Under the pieces are notes generated by a model that ran no database searches, was not told the DNA's origin, and saw only the letters and a list, made by a program, of their open reading frames with translations. A stretch of DNA of 64,000 nucleotides from Halopseudomonas bauzanensis (lineage in GTDB: Bacteria > Pseudomonadota > Gammaproteobacteria > Pseudomonadales > Pseudomonadaceae). The stretch is from NCBI RefSeq assembly GCF_900114735.1, contig NZ_FOUA01000001.1:756278-820277 (forward strand), read 5' to 3'. Shown here piece by piece: positions 36,729-44,624 of this stretch; position 1 is the stretch's first letter, and the number at the start of each line of letters is the position of its first letter. Made by a program: the position numbers and the translations under genes.

Positions 36729-37988
36729 ATGAAAACAATCGCTGTCGTTGGTGGCGGGATCACCGGTATCACCACCGCCTACGCCCTGAGCAAACGCGGC
36801 TTCGCCGTTACCCTGTTCGAAAAACACCGCTACGCCGCCATGGAAACTTCCTTCGCCAATGGCGGCCAGTTGTCAGCCTCCAATGCCGAGGTCTGGAACC
36901 ACTGGTCGACCATCGTCAAGGGCCTGAAATGGATGCTCAAGAGCGATGCACCGCTACTGGTCAACCCCAAGCCCAGCTGGCACAAGCTTTCCTGGTTCGC
37001 CGAATTCATCGCCTCGATCCCCAGCTACAACCAGAACACCATCGAAACCGCACGCCTGGCAGTAGCCGCGCGTGAGCATTTGTTTGCCTGGGCTGAAGCG
37101 GAAGGCATCGACTTCGACCTGAAGAAAAAAGGCATCCTGCACATTTACCGCGACAAGGCAGGTTTCGACCACGCCGGACGGGTATCCCAGTTGCTGGCCA
37201 AAGGGGGCCTACCCCGCCGCAGCGTAACGCCCGAAGAAATGCGCAGCATCGAGCCCACCCTGGCCGGCCAGTATTACGGCGGTTATTTCACCGAATGCGA
37301 CTCCACTGGCGACATCCACAAGTTCACCAACGGCCTGGCGGCGGCTATCGATCGGCTCGGCGTGCGTTGCCTTTACAACCAGGACGTGAAAGCGGTCGCC
37401 ACCGACGGCAAACGCGCCAGCGTGACCACGACCAGCAATGCCGGCGATGAGACGCAGCATTTTGACGGCGTAGTGGTCTGCGCTGGTACCGCCAGCCGCG
37501 ACCTGGCCGCCCAGCTGGGCGACAGGGTAAACATCTACCCGGTCAAAGGCTACTCCATCACCGTCAACCTCACCGACGAGATCAGCCGCGCCTCAGCACC
37601 CACCGTCAGCTTGCTCGACGATGAAACCAAACTGGTCACCAGCCGCCTGGGCAATGACCGCTTCCGCGTGGCCGGCACCGCCGAGTTCAATGGCTACAAC
37701 CGCGACATTCGCGCCGACCGCATTCGTCCGCTGGTGGATTGGGTGAATGAATGCTTCCCCGGCGTCAACACCCGCAGTGTCGTGCCCTGGGCCGGCTTAC
37801 GCCCGATGATGCCGAACATGATGCCCAAGGTCGGGCGCGGCAAGTCGCCCTGCGTGTTCTACAACACCGGGCATGGCCATTTGGGTTGGACACTGAGCGC
37901 CGTTACGGCGGATATGATTGGTGGGGTGGTGGAACAGGCGTTGGGAAGTAATGCGAAGGTTGCTTCCCCGCAGCCGGCTCACGCGTAA
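36729..37988 (+). CDS. dadA: D-amino acid dehydrogenase (DadA family), glycine-riboswitch controlled
   Basis: 419 residues, normal for DadA. N-terminal FAD motif VVGGGITGITTAYALSKRG (about 6-24), then ETSFANGGQLSAS, and C-terminal GLRPMMPNMMPKVGR and NTGHGHLGWTLS. These flavoproteins oxidise D-amino acids to 2-oxoacids, passing electrons to the respiratory chain at the inner membrane. The upstream tandem glycine riboswitch argues that glycine, or a D-amino acid linked to glycine, is relevant; the family also contains glycine oxidase-like members. No alr/dadX racemase gene is adjacent, unlike the classical dadAX operon. CTGGAG precedes the ATG. Confidence 0.88.
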   Translation: MKTIAVVGGGITGITTAYALSKRGFAVTLFEKHRYAAMETSFANGGQLSASNAEVWNHWSTIVKGLKWMLKSDAPLLVNPKPSWHKLSWFAEFIASIPSYNQNTIETARLAVAAREHLFAWAEAEGIDFDLKKKGILHIYRDKAGFDHAGRVSQLLAKGGLPRRSVTPEEMRSIEPTLAGQYYGGYFTECDSTGDIHKFTNGLAAAIDRLGVRCLYNQDVKAVATDGKRASVTTTSNAGDETQHFDGVVVCAGTASRDLAAQLGDRVNIYPVKGYSITVNLTDEISRASAPTVSLLDDETKLVTSRLGNDRFRVAGTAEFNGYNRDIRADRIRPLVDWVNECFPGVNTRSVVPWAGLRPMMPNMMPKVGRGKSPCVFYNTGHGHLGWTLSAVTADMIGGVVEQALGSNAKVASPQPAHA

Positions 37989-38000
37989 ACCCGGGGCAAG

Positions 38001-38038
38001 ACAGCGAGACTGGTGAGGTCTCGCTGTCGCTTTATAGC
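38001..38038. repeat. 38-bp direct repeat, copy 1 (terminator-like)
   Basis: A 38-base sequence with a 9-base stem (CAGCGAGAC, 38002-38010, with 38018-38026) lies 12 bases after the dadA stop codon and can terminate it. It is repeated with one mismatch at 40027-40064 in the same orientation. Confidence 0.85.
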
Positions 38039-38097
38039 TGCTCGGCGGCACATGAGAGCCTACTCAACTCGCTCTGACAGAACGGAACTTACTTCCC

Positions 38098-38520
38098 TTA
38101 ACTCTTACCCGAATCACGTAACAACAACTGGCGGCTGTACTCGGTGAAATCAGTCAGGTGCTGGGTTATCACGGCCACTACGATGGGTATTTGCAACGTC
38201 TGGTAGTCATGCACGGCAATGTTGCGAAAACCGACCATATTCTGCAGTGGCTTGACCAAGCCCGTGTCAATCCAGCCGGCACCGTCCAATAGCGCAAACA
38301 CATCACGCGAACTCTGAGGCACCCCCAGACGCTCACGGCGGATCAGATATTGTCCCATATCCAGAGCAGCCTCGCAGGCTCGCTGGATATTCAATATCGC
38401 AGCATCCTGACGGGTGTGGTCCGAGGCAAAACTCTCCGGCCCTTTCTCGTACTCCTCCCGCGCACGTGTCACACAGCGTTCGATGGTCGCGGCCTTGTTG
38501 ATCAATACATCATCAGCCAT
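38098..38520 (-). CDS. hepT: HepT-like HEPN-domain RNase toxin
   Basis: 140 residues, all-helical HEPN (DUF86) domain. The RNase motif R-x4-H-x-Y is present as RNIAVHDY near residue 100, matching active HepT toxins. The start codon overlaps the end of the upstream mntA by eight bases, so the two are cotranscribed and probably translationally coupled. HepT cleaves RNA; its partner MntA neutralises it by nucleotidylating a tyrosine in the R-x4-H-x-Y motif. The tyrosine is conserved here. Confidence 0.9.
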   Translation of the reverse strand: MADDVLINKAATIERCVTRAREEYEKGPESFASDHTRQDAAILNIQRACEAALDMGQYLIRRERLGVPQSSRDVFALLDGAGWIDTGLVKPLQNMVGFRNIAVHDYQTLQIPIVVAVITQHLTDFTEYSRQLLLRDSGKS

Positions 38521-38905
38521 AAATGGTCCCCGTGCGGCGAATGTCTTTCAAAAGATCTGCGCGCGCTTCATCCAGTGAGGTCTTGTCGCTGAGTATAAAA
38601 CTCTCATACAACGAGACGTCGCTATCTCGAACCCAGACTCGCTTGCCCGTGGTAAGAATACGGTATTGCATCACGGTCGATGCAGCCCTCAGGTTGACCA
38701 AGTCCACAGAACAACCAGCCATCGTTGCCAGTTGACCTGACAGCTCCCACAGGGCAACGGCATCCGGTGGCGAGTCTGCCAGAATGGCCAGATCCAGATC
38801 GCTTTCAGGTCCGGCATCGCCACTGGCCTGACTACCAAAAAGATACAGCGCTGACAGGCTGGGGATGGCCTTGCGTAGGGCATCAAGAATCGGTTGTAGG
38901 TTCAT
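38513..38905 (-). CDS. mntA: MntA-like minimal nucleotidyltransferase antitoxin
   Basis: 130 residues from ATG 38905, preceded by AAGGAGC. The nucleotidyltransferase signature is LFGSQASGDAGPESDLDLAI, that is GSQ followed by D-x-D, near residues 27-46. A third acidic residue is expected in CSVDLVNL. It forms the antitoxin half of a HEPN/MNT pair with hepT. The pair sits within a segment bounded by 38-bp direct repeats. Confidence 0.9.
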   Translation of the reverse strand: MNLQPILDALRKAIPSLSALYLFGSQASGDAGPESDLDLAILADSPPDAVALWELSGQLATMAGCSVDLVNLRAASTVMQYRILTTGKRVWVRDSDVSLYESFILSDKTSLDEARADLLKDIRRTGTIYG

Positions 38906-38993
38906 ATCGGCTCCTTGCACTCAATTCTGGTTGTCTGCGCAAGACAATACAACCAGATTCGTAGGCAGTGCGGAAACCGTGGCTGGGGCCACG

Positions 38994-39494
38994 TTAATCG
39001 AACAGATATTCTCTGATCAGAAGCGAATTGAATGGACGTTGGAATACTTCAAAACCTTCCAAGTGAACCCTCATCTCGGCCGGTAAAGACAAGTAATGCC
39101 GTTGCAACGCCCATCGGGTAGAAGGAAAAGCAGCTGGCTTGATTTGCTCAACCAAAGTAGCCGCATCCTCGGGAACTGGGCTCTCACCTGCCTCGATAAC
39201 AAGCAGCGCGGCAGCCAGTTCACCCAGCTCCGTGGAAGAACATTTTTCCTCAGCCAGTGTAGCCCGGACGAGCAGGAACCCTTCCATATCCTTTTGAGGG
39301 TAGGCTTTCAACGCTGTCAGCACTGACTCGGAGGGTAAACTAGCGTTACGGCCCATGAGCAGACATTCTTGAAGTCGACGTTCATAAACGGCGACTTTTT
39401 CTTCCAGATACACGAACGCCAAAGAGCCTTCGGCAGAGGCCCCAGAACATAGCAATCCAAAGGTCACGATTGATAATGCAATTAGTTTTTTCAT
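38994..39494 (-). CDS. Hypothetical exported protein
   Basis: 166 residues, not recognised. It has a clear Sec signal peptide (LIALSIVTFGLLCSGASA). The mature part is mostly helical with two cysteines (ECLLMG and EEKCSS), which could form a disulphide. It starts immediately after the stop codon of the upstream small gene, so the two form an operon. It lies inside the segment flanked by direct repeats with the HEPN/MNT pair. Confidence 0.65.
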   Translation of the reverse strand: MKKLIALSIVTFGLLCSGASAEGSLAFVYLEEKVAVYERRLQECLLMGRNASLPSESVLTALKAYPQKDMEGFLLVRATLAEEKCSSTELGELAAALLVIEAGESPVPEDAATLVEQIKPAAFPSTRWALQRHYLSLPAEMRVHLEGFEVFQRPFNSLLIREYLFD

Positions 39495-39827
39495 TCAAAA
39501 CCCTTGACAGCCGTCTTCGACCGCTCGCCAGAAAAGACGTTGCTCATGCGTCGATCCGCTCAATTGCTGCAAGCGAGCAGTTTGGATAAAAACATTCCGT
39601 TCAATCGCAGAAACCGAGGCCATGGCTTGGGCTAGCATGTACCAATCAGTACTGGCGATATTATGCCCCACCTGGGCAGCGTTATTACCTAGAAAAATCG
39701 TAGCCATGACGCCGGTTGGGAGGGCGGTTTCCAGCAGCTTACGGCTTCTTGGTAAACCTCTGAGATGCCTCAATGCAGCGATATCGCTCTGGTCAAACCG
39801 TAGCCCATGTATGGGAGGGCATCGCAC
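39495..39827 (-). CDS. Hypothetical small protein
   Basis: 110 residues starting at GTG 39827, chosen because AGGAG lies eight bases upstream; an in-frame TTG at 39854 has no such site. Not recognised. The sequence is soluble and helical (FDQSDIAALRHLRGLPRSRKLLETAL, mid-part shown in brief) with no signal peptide. It is directly followed by the exported hypothetical gene. The partner of an immunity or effector pair is one possibility, without evidence beyond size and pairing. Confidence 0.55.
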   Translation of the reverse strand: MRCPPIHGLRFDQSDIAALRHLRGLPRSRKLLETALPTGVMATIFLGNNAAQVGHNIASTDWYMLAQAMASVSAIERNVFIQTARLQQLSGSTHEQRLFWRAVEDGCQGF

Positions 39828-40026
39828 AAGCAGACTCCTTTCCGATAATCTCAAGGAACCCTACCGATAGTCGTTTCAATTGTCTTGCCGCTACGCTGGT
39901 AACGTCCTGATAATGAGCGCGCTGTCACAGTTTACCGGGTGACGCAGCCACGCCTAATGTCTTAACCACTTTGACTAAACGGGATTGAGCCGCAACCGGG
40001 CCAAATGACACATGTTTACCAACAAA

Positions 40027-40064
40027 ACAGCGAGACTGGTGAGGTCTCGCTGGCGCTTTATAGC
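40027..40064. repeat. 38-bp direct repeat, copy 2; terminator of the 5'-nucleotidase gene
   Basis: Second copy of the 38-base sequence at 38001-38038, differing at one base. Read on the minus strand the hairpin (40044-40052 with 40028-40036) is followed by TTTTGTT, a proper intrinsic terminator 43 bases after the 5'-nucleotidase stop codon. The gap 39828-40107 holds nothing else recognised. Confidence 0.85.
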
Positions 40065-40107
40065 GGTTGGATGACGTATCAACTTGCCACCCAAGCCGGT
40101 TACCGTA

Positions 40108-41967
40108 TCAGTAAATCAGCTCAGTGCCGCTGACAGTAATCACCCGCTGATGGGAATACTCGTCCCGCGGGATGGTGCCAACCGAGGGACGGGCCTTCAG
40201 ATAATCCACCAGGCTCTGCGTGTATAACAAGCCGGTGTTGATCGACCGGCCATCTGCGGTCACCTCGCCCAGAGTTAGATACCCATCGCGCCCTTCACCG
40301 AGAAAATCATTGGTGACCATGACGTAGGTCTGGGTCGGGTTGATGGGTGCCCACAAGCCATCCGCACCTTTCACTTCGACGTTGCTGAAGCGGCTACCGC
40401 GTGGCTGCGACATATCCAGATCCCAGCGCAGCGCTGCAGCGTAAGGATGTGAACCGTCACCACCGCCATTTTCCACATGGCTCCACACGGCATCTTCCAG
40501 GGCGGCAACCGTCTCCGCACCAGTTATATCCAGCTCGACCAGCACGTTGGTGAACGGCAGCATGGTAGCAGCAGTATCGAAGGTGATGACACCTGCCGCC
40601 ATGGGTGTTCTCACACCACCGGCGTTCTGCAGGGAGAAGTCAGCCCGCTTGCTGGCTTCAAGGAAGGCCTCGGCCACCAACTGCGCCGCGTCGCTGCCCT
40701 GGGCCAGCTGATCTGCCATCTCACAACCGGGAACCCCGCCACTGCGAGTGGTACCTGGCACTCGCACCAGACAGAAGGGAACCTCGGCAGAACCAATCTG
40801 CTCCTGCCGGGCAGAGTCCAGTTGAGCCTGATAACGGTCGAGAATACTCTGGGCATCCGGGTCCGGCTGGGCCACTGCTACTTCCGGCTGCTCGGCGAGC
40901 ACCTGCAGCAGCGCCGCTGTTTCCGTCTCGTTCAAGGGCGCGCCATCGCGCTGGAACTCGTCGCCGATAACCAGCGACGCCTGACCACCACAGCTTTCCA
41001 CCGCACCCTCGGCATTGAAGTTGACAGTCATCAGACCGAACACCTTGGTGTATTCCCAGGCTTGTCCGATGCAGACCATCTCGCCATCACGGTTGGTCAC
41101 CACAGTCGGATAAGCCAGCGGCGTCTCGCCGGGGCCTTGCAGGCCCAGATTGCGGAAATCCCCGACCAGCGTATGAGAGTCACCGCCGATGATCACATCC
41201 ACCCCACTCAACCGGGCAGCCATGTCGACATCATTCTGATAGCCCTGATGCGTGAGCAGCACGATATGCTCGACGCCCTGCTCCTGCAGCTCGTCGATGT
41301 TGCGCTGGGCGGCAGTGACCTCGTCTTCGAATACCGTGGTGGGCAACGGGCGGGATGAGTTCTGCGTCTTGCCGGCAATATCGATACCCACGATGCCCAC
41401 CTGAACACCATCCACCTCGGTCACCACATGTGCCTTGATGTAGTCATCCACTGCGGATGGGGCCAGCGGCGTGCCTACGGCGGGCTTGACGTTGGCCGCC
41501 AGTGCGGGGGTATTACAGCTGCCGTCGGCCAGATAATCCAAGAACGCTTTCAGTTGAGCGTCGCCATCGTCAAACTCGTGGTTACCCAGGGCAAAGGCGT
41601 CAAAACACACCGTGTTCATCAGCTCGGCATCCGCCCGGCCTTCGTAGAAGGTGTAATACAGGGATCCGGTAACGGCGTCGCCGGCGTGCAACTTGAGCAG
41701 ATTCGCGTGCTCGGCTTCCGCCTCGTTGAACAAACGGGTTATCCGCGGAAAGCCCCCCACCTCGACCGTCGTGGGCTGACCATCCAGCTGCAGCGTCAGC
41801 TCGAGCGGCTCCAGATTGGAATGATGGTCGTTGATATGGGCAATATTCAGCACCAGCGGCTGGCCGCTGTCTGCGTTATCGGAGGATGAGTCACTGTCGC
41901 TGTTACAGGCGGCCAGGGCGATACAGGTTGCCAGAAGGCTGAAGCTTTTCCATTGCATACTGGGCAT
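40108..41967 (-). CDS. 5'-nucleotidase/UshA-type metallophosphatase lipoprotein
   Basis: 619 residues. The N-terminus is a lipoprotein signal with lipobox LAAC, followed by a serine/aspartate-rich linker. The metallophosphatase domain has IAHINDHHSNLEP (about 44-56), FALGNHEFDDGD and GGDSHTLVG. The C-terminal 5'-nucleotidase domain contains FSLQNAGGVRTPM. Such enzymes remove phosphate from periplasmic nucleotides or UDP-sugars. No strong ribosome site precedes the ATG at 41967 or the alternative three codons on (41958); the latter starts the signal peptide more typically. Confidence 0.9.
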   Translation of the reverse strand: MPSMQWKSFSLLATCIALAACNSDSDSSSDNADSGQPLVLNIAHINDHHSNLEPLELTLQLDGQPTTVEVGGFPRITRLFNEAEAEHANLLKLHAGDAVTGSLYYTFYEGRADAELMNTVCFDAFALGNHEFDDGDAQLKAFLDYLADGSCNTPALAANVKPAVGTPLAPSAVDDYIKAHVVTEVDGVQVGIVGIDIAGKTQNSSRPLPTTVFEDEVTAAQRNIDELQEQGVEHIVLLTHQGYQNDVDMAARLSGVDVIIGGDSHTLVGDFRNLGLQGPGETPLAYPTVVTNRDGEMVCIGQAWEYTKVFGLMTVNFNAEGAVESCGGQASLVIGDEFQRDGAPLNETETAALLQVLAEQPEVAVAQPDPDAQSILDRYQAQLDSARQEQIGSAEVPFCLVRVPGTTRSGGVPGCEMADQLAQGSDAAQLVAEAFLEASKRADFSLQNAGGVRTPMAAGVITFDTAATMLPFTNVLVELDITGAETVAALEDAVWSHVENGGGDGSHPYAAALRWDLDMSQPRGSRFSNVEVKGADGLWAPINPTQTYVMVTNDFLGEGRDGYLTLGEVTADGRSINTGLLYTQSLVDYLKARPSVGTIPRDEYSHQRVITVSGTELIY

Positions 41968-42094
41968 GACGGGGCGTCCATGAGAGTTGGATTCCCGTAC
42001 AAACTATGGGCTCAGCGTGACGCAGCAATGACGTCAAAAAAACAATTGATTACAGGTCGGTGACTATGGCCTAGAACGCTGTCGTTGCAGAAGT

Positions 42095-42121
42095 GCTTTC
42101 TAGCGAAAGCTATTTTTCGCT
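42095..42121 (+). promoter_or_regulatory. Overlapping alternative hairpins upstream of fimU
   Basis: GCTTTC-TAGC-GAAAGC (42095-42110) followed by TATTTTT resembles a small intrinsic terminator. It overlaps a second possible stem, AGCGAAA (42103-42109) with TTTCGCT (42115-42121). They cannot form together. The remainder of 41968-42258 shows no clear promoter; a sigma-54 match was tested and rejected. Confidence 0.35.
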
Positions 42122-42258
42122 TCACCGCGCCTCACGCCCGCAAGGTATTCCGTCGCTCTGCAAGACACTTCATCCATAAGAAATGACCGGTCATCGCCAT
42201 GGCCACCCCCTTGCCATCTGGCCAGCATATAGTGCACCGACTAGAAGGAGGATTCTGG

Positions 42259-42747
42259 ATGAATCGTTATAAGGGATTTACGCTAATAGAGTTGATGGTG
42301 ATACTAACTATCTTGGCCGTCGTCGCTCTTATCGCAGTGCCAAGCTTCACCACACTTATAAGAGATAACCGCACTGAAGCCCAGGCAGAAACCCTCAACG
42401 CACTGTTTCAGTTCGCCCGTAGTGAAGCAGTGATCCGCAAGATAGATACTTTCGTTGTCATCGATCCCAGCAAAGGCGAAATTGAAGTGTTCGCTTCAAG
42501 CGTGCATGGCGATTTACTGCGGACGTCATCCTTTGATCCCACCATCATCAGTCTCGACGTCAGCGCCACCACCGCCGGCTACCGCCCTAATGGCACTACC
42601 ACCGTGCCCGGCTTCGAAGCAGTGCTCTGCGGCGACGGTAACGTCGATAACGCAAGGCTCGTAACCATTGCCGGCAGCGGCACTACCACCCTGCATAACA
42701 AGGGCAAGAAAGCCAACGGCGCCAATCTGGGGAGCTGCACGTTATGA
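42259..42747 (+). CDS. fimU: Minor pilin, GspH/FimT family (FimU position)
   Basis: 162 residues from ATG 42259 (AAGGAGG upstream). A short leader ends in glycine before the type IV prepilin N-terminus ([22 protein letters not shown]), cleaved by PilD. The globular part is of GspH type. In P. aeruginosa the equivalent first gene of this cluster is fimU. The minor pilins form the initiating tip complex of the type IV pilus. It overlaps pilV by four bases. Confidence 0.88.
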   Translation: MNRYKGFTLIELMVILTILAVVALIAVPSFTTLIRDNRTEAQAETLNALFQFARSEAVIRKIDTFVVIDPSKGEIEVFASSVHGDLLRTSSFDPTIISLDVSATTAGYRPNGTTTVPGFEAVLCGDGNVDNARLVTIAGSGTTTLHNKGKKANGANLGSCTL

Positions 42748-43253
42748 CACATGCAAGATCCGGCGGTTTCAGCCTTCTTGAAGTACTGATAACCATCCTA
42801 CTGACGGCTGTAGGCATCTTGGGCATGGTCGCGATGCAGGGCAAGGCGATCCAGTACACCCAAGACTCAGTGGAGCGCACCCAGGCAGCCATGCTGGCAA
42901 ATGAGCTTCTCGAAATTATACGCGCCACGCCCAGCAGTCTCCTGAGCACCGATGGCTCGCCCCTGTTCGACTCGCTACCGGCCAGCACTAGCGATGCCTG
43001 TCTCAACATAGAGAACAAATTGATGGAAACCCAAGTAGCCTGCTGGGCTACCAAGGCACGCACTCTACTGCCGGGAGCCGACTCCCTTGGCGAAAACTTC
43101 GTCTCGTGTATCTCCAATGAGCCGGGCGTATGCGACAACAACGGCGCCGCCGTGGAAATTCGTCTGGCATGGAATGCAACTGGCGAAGGCTGCCTTACAG
43201 CGGGCGATGTCGAGAATAGCCTCTGTACATTTACGTTCAGGAGCCAAATATGA
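42744..43253 (+). CDS. pilV: Type IV pilus minor pilin PilV
   Basis: 169 residues. Prepilin motif GGFSLLEVLITILLTAVGILGM with Glu5 present after cleavage. PilV family features include the KAIQYTQDSVERTQAAMLANELLE helix extension region and several cysteines in the globular part. It is part of the pilus tip initiation complex. ATGA overlaps join it to both fimU and pilW, showing one operon. Confidence 0.92.
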   Translation: MTHARSGGFSLLEVLITILLTAVGILGMVAMQGKAIQYTQDSVERTQAAMLANELLEIIRATPSSLLSTDGSPLFDSLPASTSDACLNIENKLMETQVACWATKARTLLPGADSLGENFVSCISNEPGVCDNNGAAVEIRLAWNATGEGCLTAGDVENSLCTFTFRSQI

Positions 43254-44017
43254 AAGCGAACTCCCTAATAGATCGGCACCGCGGGCTCTCTCTGATCGAG
43301 CTGCTGGTCGCCTTGTTACTTAGCACGCTGCTTATTCTTGGTATTACCCAGGTATATATCAACAACAAGAGAAACTATGCCTTTCAGCAAGGCCAGTCCG
43401 ATAATCTGGAAAATGCTCGTTACGCGCTCATGCTTTTTGAAGAAGAACTATATCGCACAGGCTACCAAGCCAGCGCGGATTACGGCTTCGAGAACGCATT
43501 TCGTGCCGCCCCCAACGCATCAGCAAATTGCTCGTTCGCTGCCGGCGAAGTCATCAATTTTGATGTGGAAGACCAACGCATATGCATTCGGTATCAGCCG
43601 TCTCTTCCCCAGCTCACTGTTTGCTCTGGCGAAGTAGTCCCTGGCTTGGCAGACCCGTATCAAGCTGACGCCCCCCCCGTTACGGTAGAGCTGACAATCT
43701 CGGGCAACTCGCTGCATTGCAATGGCGTGCCGCTGATCAACAACATGATGGATATAAAACTCATGTTTGGGGTCAGTGATGATCTCACCAGGGAAACCCA
43801 GAAGTTCACCGACGTGCCGGCTACCAATGAGCGTATACGCTCTGTCCGTTACGCAGCGCTACTGAAAAGCCGCTCGGAAAACCTTACCGACGACAACAGT
43901 CGAATATACAGCGCTTGGCGCGATAAATGGTATTCCGAAAGCGGGGCCGTCGCCCCGGACCGCGCCCTCTATTTTTCAACCGAAAATACAATTGCATTGA
44001 GGAACCTGGCCAAATGA
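43250..44017 (+). CDS. pilW: Type IV pilus minor pilin PilW
   Basis: 255 residues, the typical longer PilW. The prepilin motif is RGLSLIELLVALLLSTLLILG with Glu5, and SLIELLVALLLS is characteristic of PilW. QGQSDNLENARYALMLFEEELYRTGYQ is the usual helix (only partly conserved in length). It is part of the tip complex with PilV, PilX and FimU. It overlaps pilV and pilX by four bases each. Confidence 0.92.
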   Translation: MKANSLIDRHRGLSLIELLVALLLSTLLILGITQVYINNKRNYAFQQGQSDNLENARYALMLFEEELYRTGYQASADYGFENAFRAAPNASANCSFAAGEVINFDVEDQRICIRYQPSLPQLTVCSGEVVPGLADPYQADAPPVTVELTISGNSLHCNGVPLINNMMDIKLMFGVSDDLTRETQKFTDVPATNERIRSVRYAALLKSRSENLTDDNSRIYSAWRDKWYSESGAVAPDRALYFSTENTIALRNLAK

Positions 44018-44604
44018 AAAATCAAAAAAAAGGTTCTTTCTCCCCTAACAGACAGAACGGGGCCGTCCTTCTTGTTGCTCTGGTTTTCCTGTTGATCATC
44101 ACCACTCTCGCAGTGACAAGCATGCGAGAAGTTGCTCTGGATTCACGTATCACCAGCAACCTCATCGATCATAAAAGGCTGTTCAACGCAGCAGAGGCAG
44201 GCCTGACCGATGGCCAGTATCGAACAATCGGCACCAAGGTCAAAATTCCAGGGGAATACAGTCTGGCGACGGCCCTACGGCCGCTGAACGCCACCGCTAC
44301 CTGTGCAAATACCGACTTCAAGGATCCATGTTTGCTTCTGGAGGATCCCAGGTTTCAGCAGGACTTCACCGACGCCGCCAAGAGAAAGCGATACGCGCCG
44401 GATGACACCACCGAGTTCGACGAGAGCATCAATTGGTATGCTATACCAGCACCCGGCGGAGCAAATGCCGGTGAAAGCGAGAACCCCGAGTATGGCAACA
44501 TGATGATGGGGGTCGGCACCTTCCGATATGAGATCAACAGCCAGGCCACGCACGGAGATGGCGTAGTGCGCCTGCGCTCAACTATTTATCGTATCTACAA
44601 CTAA
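44014..44604 (+). CDS. pilX: Type IV pilus minor pilin PilX
   Basis: 196 residues from ATG 44014, which overlaps the pilW stop codon. The N-terminus is NGAVLLVALVFLLIITTLAV with the PilX-type A-V-L-L start in place of FTLIE. SMREVALDSRITSN and FNAAEAGLTDGQ are PilX-family motifs. It connects the pilin shaft to PilY1 in the tip complex. The leader before the cleavage site is longer than usual (KNQKKGSFSPNRQNG). Confidence 0.9.
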   Translation: MKNQKKGSFSPNRQNGAVLLVALVFLLIITTLAVTSMREVALDSRITSNLIDHKRLFNAAEAGLTDGQYRTIGTKVKIPGEYSLATALRPLNATATCANTDFKDPCLLLEDPRFQQDFTDAAKRKRYAPDDTTEFDESINWYAIPAPGGANAGESENPEYGNMMMGVGTFRYEINSQATHGDGVVRLRSTIYRIYN

Positions 44605-44624
44605 TTCGAATCAAGGATGACGAC

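Noticed and set aside
38002..38026. The 38-bp repeats as transposon terminal repeats
   Set aside because: They are direct, not inverted, and carry a terminator hairpin; no transposase lies between them.
42230..42252. TGGC...TGCA pattern upstream of fimU as a sigma-54 promoter
   Set aside because: The GG and GC elements are 12 bases apart, not the required 10, so RpoN would not recognise it.
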